DNA of 64,000 bases, from NCBI RefSeq assembly GCF_024713975.1, contig NC_091098.1:27604316-27668315 (forward strand), read 5' to 3'. Position 1 is the first letter of the stretch. Every line of letters begins with the position of its first letter. Of this stretch, positions 21,438 to 33,400 are shown piece after piece. The DNA comes from Paralichthys olivaceus. Its lineage: Eukaryota; Chordata; Actinopteri; Pleuronectiformes; Paralichthyidae. The notes under the pieces are model-generated. The model saw only the letters and a program-made list of their open reading frames with translations, made no database searches and was not told the origin of the DNA. A program made the position numbers and the translations under genes.

Positions 21438-24400
21438 GTGGGAGCAGTGTATATCCATGGATTAAAAACTGTAGCTTTAATTACAAGACTGTGGCGGCTC
21501 ACCATAGTTGAATCCGTCTGTCATGGTTTTCATATGTGTTCAGGTGGTGCAACTCAGTGTCCTTTCCTCTTACAGATGATGTTTCCAAGACTCTTCATCA
21601 GAAACTGGAGATCATTCTGAAGATGGAAGCAAGAAAAGAGAAACCCAGAGACGATCTGAACAGGACCGCAGAAATGGTGGTGGTGATATCTGACGACGAT
21701 GATGATTTGATGATGGATGTGTCGAATGAGCAGAAAACAGATAAAATGGAGATTCTAGAGCAAGAACAGGAGAAGGAGAGAGCAGAGCAAACAGAAGCAG
21801 CTGTGGACCAGAGAAGTGAACAAACTAGTTCTTGCAGCAGCAACACTTTGCAGAGTTTCATCAGAAAATACTGTTGTGAGAATGTGGACTCTTCTGCCAT
21901 CATAAGCCCGTCCATCCCAAAAGACGTCATCCAGGCCTGCTCACTCACGCCGTACTGCCTCTACCTGTACATGGGGGTAGAGCTGGACGGAGGACAAAGC
22001 GCAAGCGTCGTCCTGATTGGCTATTTTGACCAGAACTCAGGGGTCCGTGTGGTCAGGCTGCTGTGCACTCTGCAGATGAGTGTGGATCCGCAAACATCCG
22101 TGGATATGGACACAGATGCCGTACACTCTGATTCACACCTTCTGCTTGACACACTGAAGACCTCCAACCTCTCTCTGTCTAACCTTGCTGTGTTTTACTG
22201 TAACGCCCCTCACCCACGGGAGAGCTGGGTGTTTGTGTCCGAGCTCAAGGCCCACAGCCCAGGGTTGGTGTCGCTCTGTGGCCTCCCGGGGATAGCAGGA
22301 AGAGCCTGCGAGATCGCACTTTCTGCTTCCTTTCCTTACGTAGTGGACTTTGTTGGAGACATCCACCACCACTGCTCCACCCACCCCTCTGTTAATAACA
22401 GTCTGAAGGAGATGTTTGCTGTTGTAGAGTCGTACAACCCATTGCACCCCGTCTCTGCACAGTGTTTAGTTTTCATCCACACTGTGCGGAAGATGGTCGG
22501 CAGTTGGAGGGATTTAGTGAAGCATTTTAACTCAGTGAGGCAAACGGCGGGGATTGAACGAATCAGAACCCAGCTGACAGATAGTAAAGTTGAACTGCAC
22601 TTCCTCTTCCTCTCCCAGTCTTTGGAGCCCCTTCAATCTATTGAAGAAGTGCAGCAGAAAGGTGAAGCCGACGTGTTCACGGAGCTCCAGCTGACCTCTG
22701 CTTTGATTCAGTCATATGCAGCTAACATTTTCCGGCCCTCCAGTGCTAAGCGCTTTGTCAGTAGACCAGAGCTTTATCTCCTCCACAGTGACAGGGAGCT
22801 GCTCCCCACATCAGAGATTAACGTAGGCTCCAATGCGATGGACTTCTTGTGGGCCACTGCTGACGTGGATCTTGAGGAACAGGAGAGGAGCGACTTCCTG
22901 AAGGCTGCAGTGACTTTCTATAAAACAACGCTACAGAGCATAGTACAGAGTGTCCCTCAGCAGCTTGGAAAAGTGAGCCTGAGGGGCATCAACACAGTGC
23001 TGAAACACCCAGGGAATATCAATGTAAGAAGGTTCATTTCTTTTTGCCCTGAATCAGAGCAACTGTGCTCAGTTACAGTTCAGCATTTGAACCTGCACCA
23101 GTCAGACTTTTACACCTACCTTGTTTGTTTCATACCTTAAGACTTCTGCTTCATGTAACCTAAAATATCAGGTGTGAAAGGTTCCTCGGAATAAGGTCCA
23201 GACCAACTTTAATTTTTCGTTTGATCACCAGGATCCTCAGTTGTCCAGACTTGCGGTGTCAGAGTTGGGAGTTCAGCTGGGTCTGTGTAAAGTCCAATCT
23301 CCAGAGATGGATCAGCTGGAACTCGACTACCTCAGTTTCATTAAGACGCTGGAAGAAGAACAGACAAGCAAAACAGAAGGTTATTGCTGGACAAAGGTAA
23401 ACCGAGGGAAAAATGTTTCTCGGTGGTTAAAAGGTGTAACTGTCTTGTCCCTGGGAAGATTACCTGTGTTGACTGGAAAATGATTGTCAGTTTATCAGAT
23501 TAGTTTCACACTTTAATCAATCAATCAATCAAATTTGATTTGTATCACCCTTATTCACAAATCACAATTTGTCTCATAGGGCTTTAACAAGGTGTGACAT
23601 CCTCTGTTCTTAACTCGACAAGGAAAAAAACCTTCAAAGGGGAAAAAGAGCGTAGAACCCTGAGAGAGTCACGTGTGAGGATCCCTCTCCCAGGACGGAC
23701 AGACAGAAGTGCAGCAGATACCACGTCACATTCACAAGAGATCACATGTTTAATCTCTGTGATCACAGTGTTAGAAATGAACCCAGTTAAACAAATAAAC
23801 CAAACAAGTTTCATCTCTTTTAATCATCTGTTTCTTTATTGACATTTAAGTCCTCCCACGTAGACAAGTGCAAATTCAGCAGCTGCTGTAGAAATGTTTA
23901 AAATCAAATAGCAGAATTTCCTGTGTCCACAGATGTTGAACGGCATTAGACCATGTTCTGCTCTGCACAGACTCCTCCTGACCCTCCTTGCTCTTCCAAG
24001 CTCTCTCTGCAGGAAACAGGTGTTTTCTAAGGTGAGTGTTAAAAGCTGAGATTATGTTATTCATGGTCCACAGAGGATGACTCCACTTGAACGTTGTCAT
24101 CACTGAACCTTTTCCTCTTTTCCTCTAATGCCGCCTGACATATTTTTGTGAAATATCTCCCTAACCATTGGCTGGACTACCATGACAATTTGGTTTACAC
24201 ATTCATGTCTTTATCACAATAATCATTTTGTTGATCCCTAACTTCTTCCGCTCTAGCACCATCAGTGGTTTGGTGTGTGCATCACTTGACTTAGAATACT
24301 AATGACCTTCCATCAGCACATCGGCCTCTGTATACCTTGTGTTAAATATTAAATAGCAAGTGTTAGCATGCTGCCCTACGACACAGATCTCTAGGTTTTG

Positions 24401-27400
24401 GTCTGTTCTCCTGTCTCAAGATGATCGACAGCACCAAGGCTCCTCCTGACAACAAACAAACCCCCAAACCTCAACCAGGGATGTGGACAGGAAGACCCCA
24501 TGTCCGCAGAAGGAAGCTTCCCATCCTGGCAGGTTATAGCAGCAAGAAGAAAGAAGAAGAGGAGGATGATGAGAGTTCATCTGATGATGGTTTCAGTTTT
24601 GTGGACAAACACAGTCAACAAAAGACAAAAGACAACACGGAGGAGTCAGACCACACAGACAATTCTTCTGGTAAGACCTTCAGGTGAACCAGTCCACGAG
24701 ACCAGACATTATCACTCATGGTTTATTTCTGTACCGGCTGCATCTACGACAGCAGCGATTCTAAATGTTGTTAATAATGATCAATATGAATGTTTTTTGT
24801 TTTTATCAGATGTGGTTGACATCAGCGAGGATTCCAAACTGTTTCACATCAGCAGGCTAACAAAGGCAGAAGGTAAATTTAGAATATACTGATCTTCTGC
24901 ACTTAGTCAGGTGTTGCTTTCACTCATGACCTGAACTCCAGTCAGTTGCTCCAAAAGATTTTCTGGAACGTTTCCTTCTCGTTGCTTTATTATTATTAAT
25001 GCAGTAAATCAGGTCATTCCAAAGGTTTCACATTCTTTTTCTTGCCACTGTATTTGTATGTTAAAATATTCAAAACTCTTGAGTCCAGATTTCATTTACT
25101 AATTTTTTCTGTTTTTCAGCCGAATCAGGTCTACAGGCAAACTCACTTGTCTTGGACAGTGATGATGATGAAGATGATGACGAAGAGGTTTCAAGGAGGA
25201 AACCCTCCAGATCAGCAGGATTCCTGGTAAATAAGGTAAGGTTCAGAAATTGGTTTAATGTCTTGTAGTTTGAATCTGCTGAACAAACTGAATTTACAGT
25301 TATTTGTGATAGAGTTTAAGGTTAAACTGTAAAATTTCAAACCTTAATTGTATTTCTTTGATAATGATGATTTCATTTTAGGAATCATTAACATTTTTTT
25401 AGATATTTGTATATCGGTTTAAATATTAGTATCATCATTTTTTACTACCTGATATCGGCATATATATACACAAGGTATATATATCATGTATATATATATA
25501 CATGTATATGTATGTATGTCTGCTGTGTGGAGAACTGTCAGTAGTTATGCTTTAGCATCTATATATGTGTTTGTGTTGTACAGGATTCAAACGGGGTGCT
25601 GGTCTGGGCTATGGTGAAGGGATTTGGTCTCTGGCCGGCCATCATCGAAGCCTGTGAGGAACAGAAGCTGTTTCAAGGAAAGGGGACAGTGGAGTGGTTT
25701 GGACAGAAAATGTCTTCACAACTGAGTGATGTGTGTTAAGTTATGAAGTTTTGCACATAATTATGCACATACATGCTTCATCTACATCAGTGGTCACCAA
25801 CCTTTTAGAGCACAAGATCACTTTTTAATTCCAAACGTAAGTCGAGATCTACCCCCCCGATATCTTGCAAACAACCCACTTAAGAGGGTCATATTTATTA
25901 GTTGGGCAAATTCTGTCAAAGGCTCAATGTACGAGCATAAATATACAAAGAAATGCAGTTATGCTACTTTATCTATTCAGTGCACAATATTCACATTAAT
26001 ATTAATTCATATTTACAGCTTCTGTTCCATGTGCAATATCTAGCTTCTGATCAACCATATGTTTTGCAGTGGAGCTGCTGCAGAACAATGTTTTGCCTAG
26101 GCTTTGCACGGATTATGGCCATAAATATGACTATTGTCCTGTGTACTTGAATAAATACCAGTACTATGAAGCCATGCATCTTCTGCTCCTGCAAATATTT
26201 CACAATAAAAAACCCTTATTAAACAAAAGAATGTATTGGGCAACAGATATGCTGGAGTGCTTTTATTTTGATCATGTGTCTATGTCACTAACGTATTTAC
26301 AACACTTCCTGAACCTGCTTCCAAGTAAAAGCATTCCGGTGTTTCACTGAATCCATTTATTTGTTTTAATGGGGCTTTGATTGTTCAAAGTTTCCCCACC
26401 TGCTTTTTAATTGACCACCACCTCCTGAGTTACTGATCATTTAAAAATGTTCACTACATTGCTCTGCCTTACTATTCTGACTCCATTCCATGCACTCATT
26501 GTTTTGGCTCTGATTCCAGGTCAGTTTGCTGACTCTGAAACCATTTGCTGCCTTCGGCGAGTGCTTCTGTTCCAGCTCCTTCGCCACACTTGCCACCTAC
26601 AAAGAAGCCATTCTCCTGTCACTGGAGGTTTGTGCGCCCCTCTGCTGTCTGAAATCAACCAACTTGAAAAGTGCTTAGACACCTGTAGCGTCTAACTTAG
26701 TGATGCTATCCACAGATAAAATCTTGTTCAAACAGTTTCTGTTTCTACCATTGATGTTCATGTTTTTCCGACTGCTTCCATATTTTTTATTCTTTTTCTG
26801 TCAGGAGGCAGCACTTCGCTGTAAGAAACGATTTCCTGCGCCTCCCGAGGACAAAAATAAGCTGCTGATGCAGATGTTAGACTGGGCCTTAGCAGGCTTT
26901 CAACCCACAGGACCAGACGGATTCAAACCAACGGCTTCTGTAAATGGTACGAACATCAGAGTAACAGCCTGGATAGATGAACTGTATTAATTATTAAAGA
27001 TTTTTGGAGACATATGGTGTGAACCATATAACATTCTATCAGTCATGGTGTTTTTTTAGTTTTATTACAGATGTCAGTGAGGAAAGAGAGCATGTGTGCA
27101 CAGAAAAAGTAAAAACAAAGTCAGATAATCTGCAGCGTCACATGGATCCAAGTAAGACAGGACATGTAGCTGCATCCTATTGTTAGATTTCTATATATTG
27201 CCCATATCGTGGGCAGTATTCTGTACTAGAGTTGCGACGTTCATGAACGAACCAAATCTTTTGACCGGCTCATTAACATGAACGATGGGAACCGAGTCGC
27301 GGTTGGTTGGGAGCCGTTCTTTTTTTTTTTCTCTCTCCCTGAGTTCACACCACAGACTGTATATAAAGGGTTCACACCTATGGTTCACACAGATGCTCAC

Positions 27401-30400
27401 AAAAGCTCCTTTCTGCTCCTCCACTGAGTGAGACAGAGAGCATGGGGAGCAACAACTTTGCATAATGCAAATATTGCATGAGTTGTGCACGCTCCCTTCA
27501 CGGGAGTGCCTCAATGAAAAACAAAGAAAAAAAAAAAGCAAGCAGCCTGAAGGACGGGGACGTCGTCGTTCTGCAAAATGAGCCAAAGAAAAAGGAGCAT
27601 TTGGATGCACTTTTCGCTTGAGGCAGACAGTAAGGCTAAGTGCAATATTTGCCAGAAGATAATTTCATTTAAGTCTGGCTCCACAAACAATTTGCACAGG
27701 CATTTTAAAACTCAACACCCCACTGTTAAAACTTGTGTGAAGCGTTTTTCTCTAAAATTTGCACTAAAACAAGACACGGTGTTACTGACCAACAACTTAG
27801 TATTTCCTTACAGCACCTTTAATCTTTATTATTACTTTATTATATTATATTAAATATTGTTTTGAGTTTTTCTGTATTGTTCAAAATGTTCTTGTGTGTT
27901 TTTATTGTGTATTTATAAGTGTTTGGGTGTTTCATGAATAACATAAGTCAAAGTAGTTTTACACACATACACACACTTTATACAAAGGGTAAATAGTGAT
28001 CTCACTGTCAACTCAGAGGGATATGGCATTGGAATATTTACAATGAATCCATATCAGACTTTGTCCACACATGTCAAATGAAGCTATAATCAATATTTCA
28101 GAATAATTCAAACTCAAATATTGGTGGAATTAACCCCAGGCTGGCTTCTTAAAAGTGGATACATATAAAAATGAGCCAGTCTTTTGAATGGCTCTTTGAA
28201 ATGAACGTATCCCAAAGAGCCATAAATCCCATCTCTATTCTGTACTGCTTTGAAATGCGATGGTCATATGTCTGTCCTCTGTCCAGGTGATGGTGAGATA
28301 ACCCACCAGCCGAAGGCAAAGAAGAACCTCTTCCTGAAAGCCTCCACTTCTCCTCACTCCGTCAACTCCTCCACTCCACCGAGCATCATGAGCACCGACG
28401 TGAAAGAAGTGGCTGCGTCTCTGAACGAACGGAGAGGGGAAGAAGAGGTGGATTCTGTGGGGAAAAGCACCAGAGGTGGAACGAAGGGGAAGGGATCCAG
28501 AGGAGGATTGGTGGCAGTGAGACAACAGAGGGGAGGATGGGCAGGAGGTAAAGATGACTGGGTGCGAGGGGGTGAGAAGCCAAAAGAAGGATGGGGGAGA
28601 AAAAGGGGTAAGGGAGAATGGAGAAGAGGGAGCGCACAGAGGAAGAAAAGCAGTGGGTTTGATAACGACACATCCCCGGACTTTGTGCCCTACAAGAGGA
28701 GGAACTTCACCAAAACTAACAAGGTCAATGAGGTGACCAGCGTCTACACTCAGCCGGACCAGAAAGTCCGAGGTACACAATTTAATCCTGTCACTGAAGC
28801 TTCATCTGATTTACACCACGAATACAAAGTATTCTAACACGTTCACATGACTGAGAAACAATCACTGAATTATGTCTGAAGTTGATCTTGTGGCGATTTT
28901 GTTGAAGATGAAGTGTTGAAAACTGTTCAGTCATTAATTCAGACTGTGTGTTTGTGGAGTAAAAGAACACTTGAGTCCAAGTCTTCTTATTTAATATGTG
29001 CTACCATGTATTACTCACTATAATATAGTTGAATGTATTGAAAGTGAAAAACTGAATCCTGGATCCACTGGTTTGTCAGGATCAGGTCAGAACTGTAATA
29101 ACAGTATTTTGAGTAATCCTGCAGACACATGGAAATTAAAACATAATAATACTAATTGGATTTTTATCACAAACCTTCATTGATTATTGGTGTTTTTTTG
29201 GTTTCAGAGGAAACAATTCGTAGGATCACAGATATGAAACTGGACATCGAAGGTGAGTAGTAAGACTTTAGTTTTTCATTCTAAATGTGTTCATCATTTT
29301 GCCGTCTCACATTATTAAGGACAGTCCTGTGTACAGGTACGACGACAGCTGAGCTGTTTACATCCATGTAGATGATTTCACCAACTTGGTTTCTTTGTGT
29401 CTGCAGATTTGTGTTTGTGCTGTGGATCTGAGAGCGTGGAGATGTCCCACCCTCTGTTTAAAGGAAGCCTCTGTTTAAAGTGTAAAGTAAGAAACCATGA
29501 ACTTCTCTTTAAGTCACAGTTGGCAGTGACCAACAGTAAAACTCCTCCCAGTTCACCTTGAATGTCATTAAAATGTCGGGAACTGAAGCTCAACACTTTT
29601 TCTCTCCGATTATTATTTTTTAGTCCTGCGCTGGCGACACCTAGTGGCTGGAGTTTTATGTTTTCAGGTTGTCCGTCCATCCAATTGTAATGAACACGAT
29701 GTCTCAAGAACACTGTGAGGGAATGTCTTCACATTGACACATTCACTTAGATTCAGTGATGAAGTGATGACACTGAGGTCCTTCTCACCTGAACTCAAAC
29801 ATCTCAACTCTGGAATTTCTTCACATTAGACTAAACCCATTTCAGCCTCTCGAACATTTTATGTTAAGAACATCTTGCGACACTCGTTCACTTCGACTCT
29901 TGGATTAACTGATTCGATTTGGAAGGTCGAGGTCACGGTGAGTTTGACGTCAGGAGTTTTTCTTCACATTTAGAGTCACTTTGACTCAAAGAAGAACTGA
30001 TCAGATTTCAGTGGTTAAAGGTCAAATGTCATGTGACCACATGATGTATCAGGAACACTTGAAAACAACTGAAACAACCGCAGGGCAATAATTCAATATG
30101 TTTCTTAAACAGCTGATATTATAATTTCCTCTGATGTCGTCCGTGTCTCTGCAGCGTAACTTCACAGAAACTCTGCATCGTTATGATGAAGATGGATATC
30201 AGTCCTACTGCACCATCTGCTGCTACGGACTGGAGGTGATACTGTGCGGCAATGACAGCTGCTGCAGGTTAGTCTGTCGTATCTCCACATTTTAATCTAC
30301 TCTACATATGTAATAAAAACTCAAAGTATAGCGTCTGAGTTTTCTTTCATTGTCCAGCCTCCTCTTCTCCTCTTCCTCTGCACCCTCAGGTCTTTCTGTG

Positions 30401-33400
30401 AGGACTGTCTGAACGTTCTCGTTGGTCCAGGGACGTTCGACTCATTGAAGCTGCAGGACCCGTGGATCTGCTTCCTGTGTCAGCCGCACCGAGCCCACGG
30501 CGCTCTGATCCCCAGGGAGGACTGGAGCATTCGTGTTCAGGAGGTCTTTGCCAACAACAGCGCCATGGCGTTCGTGAGTGCTCCACACATGGAATCAGTT
30601 GAATTGTTTCACTGTAATACAGTTTCACATCACACAACATGAATTCACTCTGCAGTGACGGGATCATTTGTGCATGATTTACATTCTTAGTGATTCTTTA
30701 GCTTCGACCACCATTTATTTTGATCCTGAATTTGTCCACTCAGGTTTCTGGATTTAATGTTTTGTCTTTAAATCATCTGAAACGAGAGAAACCTCCGAAC
30801 ATATTTCATTTAAAATATGTTAAACTGAGGAAAATATCCGCTGTTTAGTTTTCAATTAATTAATTAACTGATGAATCAACTAATCCTTTCAGTTCTTTAT
30901 CAGCCAGGACGTCAGGACTCTTTAATGTCAGTGTTTGTATCTCAGCTCTCAGTGTTATACTGAAATTAGAAATCATGTGATTTTAATTGCATTGTTTTTC
31001 ACATTATGTTAATTTATAAGGTACATTTCAGACATTTTGCTTAAAAAATATATTTAAAACAAACTTAGTTGATCTGTAAAGGCGAATTAAAGAACAGATG
31101 CATTGTGAGTTTAAATAACAAGAATACTGAATAAATGAGCATCTTCTGAACAAAATAACCATAAAACAACAAAATAAATTAGAAATTGAATACACTTAAA
31201 ATAAGAAATGTCCCTGCTTTTAAAAGCATTATTTTTAAATGAGCTTAACTCTATGATTTTTTCTTCTATTAATAAATAATCACACATGTCTTCTCCTCTG
31301 TAGGAGCCGCACCGTGTTTACCCGTCCATCCCCGCCAACCTGCGCAGACCCCTTCGAGTCCTGTCGCTGTTTGATGGCATCGCAACAGGTGACCTCTGCT
31401 CTGTCCTCACTCAGATACTTTGCTCCTGTACATGGTCGGTTGTGACATTTGTTTGGAAATGTGTTAGAGCCTCAGTGTGTAAATATGTGTGTCTGTTTTC
31501 TCCTCAGGTTTCTTGGTGCTGAAGGATCTCGGCTTTAAAGTGGAGAAATACGTCGCCTCAGAGGTCTGTGAAGACTCCATCGCTGTGGCGGCCGTCAACC
31601 ACGATGGGAAGATCATCCCTGTAGGCGACGCCCGTTTCATCACCCAGGAACATGTATGTCAACACACAAACACACACTTCCATATACATCACAGAAGGTT
31701 AGTATGATAATATTCAAAGTTTCTTTTTGTTTGAAATTGTGCTTTTCGCTCACATGACGTGATTTACTTTACTCGTTAGTTTTGAGGAGCGTTAGGAGCG
31801 GTAGAAGAAAATCCATCGGAAGAATTCTGAGAAATAAAGATGAAATTTCAACAATTACCATCACACTTTTCAAGATTATATAAATATAAAAATATATATA
31901 TTAATCAGCCTAAACGAATTGTGACTAAAATCAGCTTTTTGTTGTTCTCTGATAATCCAGCTGGAGGAGTGGGGTCCGTTTGATTTGCTGATCGGTGGCA
32001 GCCCCTGTAACGACCTCTCCATCGTCAACCCGTTCAGAAAAGGAATCTATGGTACGAATTAGTCCATTTTCAATAATGGCAAACGGCCACGGATTACATG
32101 TGGAAAGATGCTGCTTTCTCATTTGAACGTTTTGTCTTAATAATTTTTAAACCTTTGCCTTTTCTTTTTTGCTCTCTTTCCCCGGTCTCTCCTGCAGAGG
32201 GCACCGGCAGGCTGTTCTTTGAGTTCTACCGCATCCTTCAGCTGCTGAAGCCCAAAGACGGAGACCCGCGGCCGTTCTTCTGGCTGTTTGAGAACGTCGT
32301 CTTCATGAACACACACGACAAAGTCAACATCTGTCGCTTCCTCGAGGTTCGTCCACAGCAGTTCTGGAATGTTCTCCTTTTCTTCTTCTGTGTTCCCTCC
32401 TCTTTGTTTCCTCTTTCTTCCTTCCCTCCTCTCTGTCCTTGTTGCCCTGCTGGTTTGAACCAAATGTTTTAACTTGGACAGAATGACTGACTAACAGAGA
32501 GCTCACACTTCCTCTCATTCAATCCATCGACAGTGCAACCCGGTGGTGGTGGACGCAGTCAAAGTCAGTCCGGCCCACAGAGCTCGTCACTTCTGGGGAA
32601 ACATCCCGGGGATGGGCAGGTCCGAGATTTAATTCATTATGGATTAATGTTGTTAATGAAAAATAATAAACTTGCTTTAATGCATTATAATCCTGTAGTT
32701 TTACACCGTGATACATATATTTCATAGAAATGTGACAAATAAGTTGAGCGAGATTCTTTTCCTTCATTTTACTGCTCTGTTTTTTCTGAGTGAGTGAATG
32801 AATGAATGACACCTTGCTCCCCTGTGCACATGTGTAAAAGCCCCATCATGTGTCCAACTTAAGAAAAAGACACCTTTGTGTCCGATTGTTTTGTCCTTTT
32901 GGTTGTCTCTGCTTTCAGACATGGAAAGAAGGACACTGGAAGAAGTCTGGACAATTGTAAAAACCCATTGAAAACCTGAAGATATGTGTTTGTGTGTTTG
33001 CCCCCCCCGTCAGGCCCATTGCTGCGTCTCAGAGCGACAGGCTGAGTCTCCAGGACTGTTTAGAGGTCGGCAGAGAAGCCAGGGTCAGTAACTGCTTCAG
33101 TTCTACTCACTTGTTTGTCATCCTGTCATTACTTCATCACTGGATATTGTTTTATGCAGGTCACTAAAGTGAGGACGATCACCACCAATGCAAACTCTCT
33201 GAAGCAGGGAAAAGATGTGTCTCTGCTGCCTGTCCTGCAGAACGGTCAAGAGGACAACCTCTGGATCACTGAACTGGAAAAGTAGGTATACTTACAATGT
33301 GATTAGGAGTGGGGGGGGGGGGTTTGTGTGAATTGCCAGAATACTAAAACATGTTGGTCTGAACTTAAGGGTGAAATGTTCGCTGATGCTAGTAAATGCT

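Noticed and set aside
27578..27853. BED-finger open frame as an extra exon of gene B
   Set aside because: It lies inside a hAT element bounded by an 8 bp target duplication, and its frame ends soon after with no suitable donor.
28235..28780. 181-codon minus-strand open frame
   Set aside because: Antisense shadow of the Gly/Arg-rich exon, which has matching splice sites and frame on the + strand.
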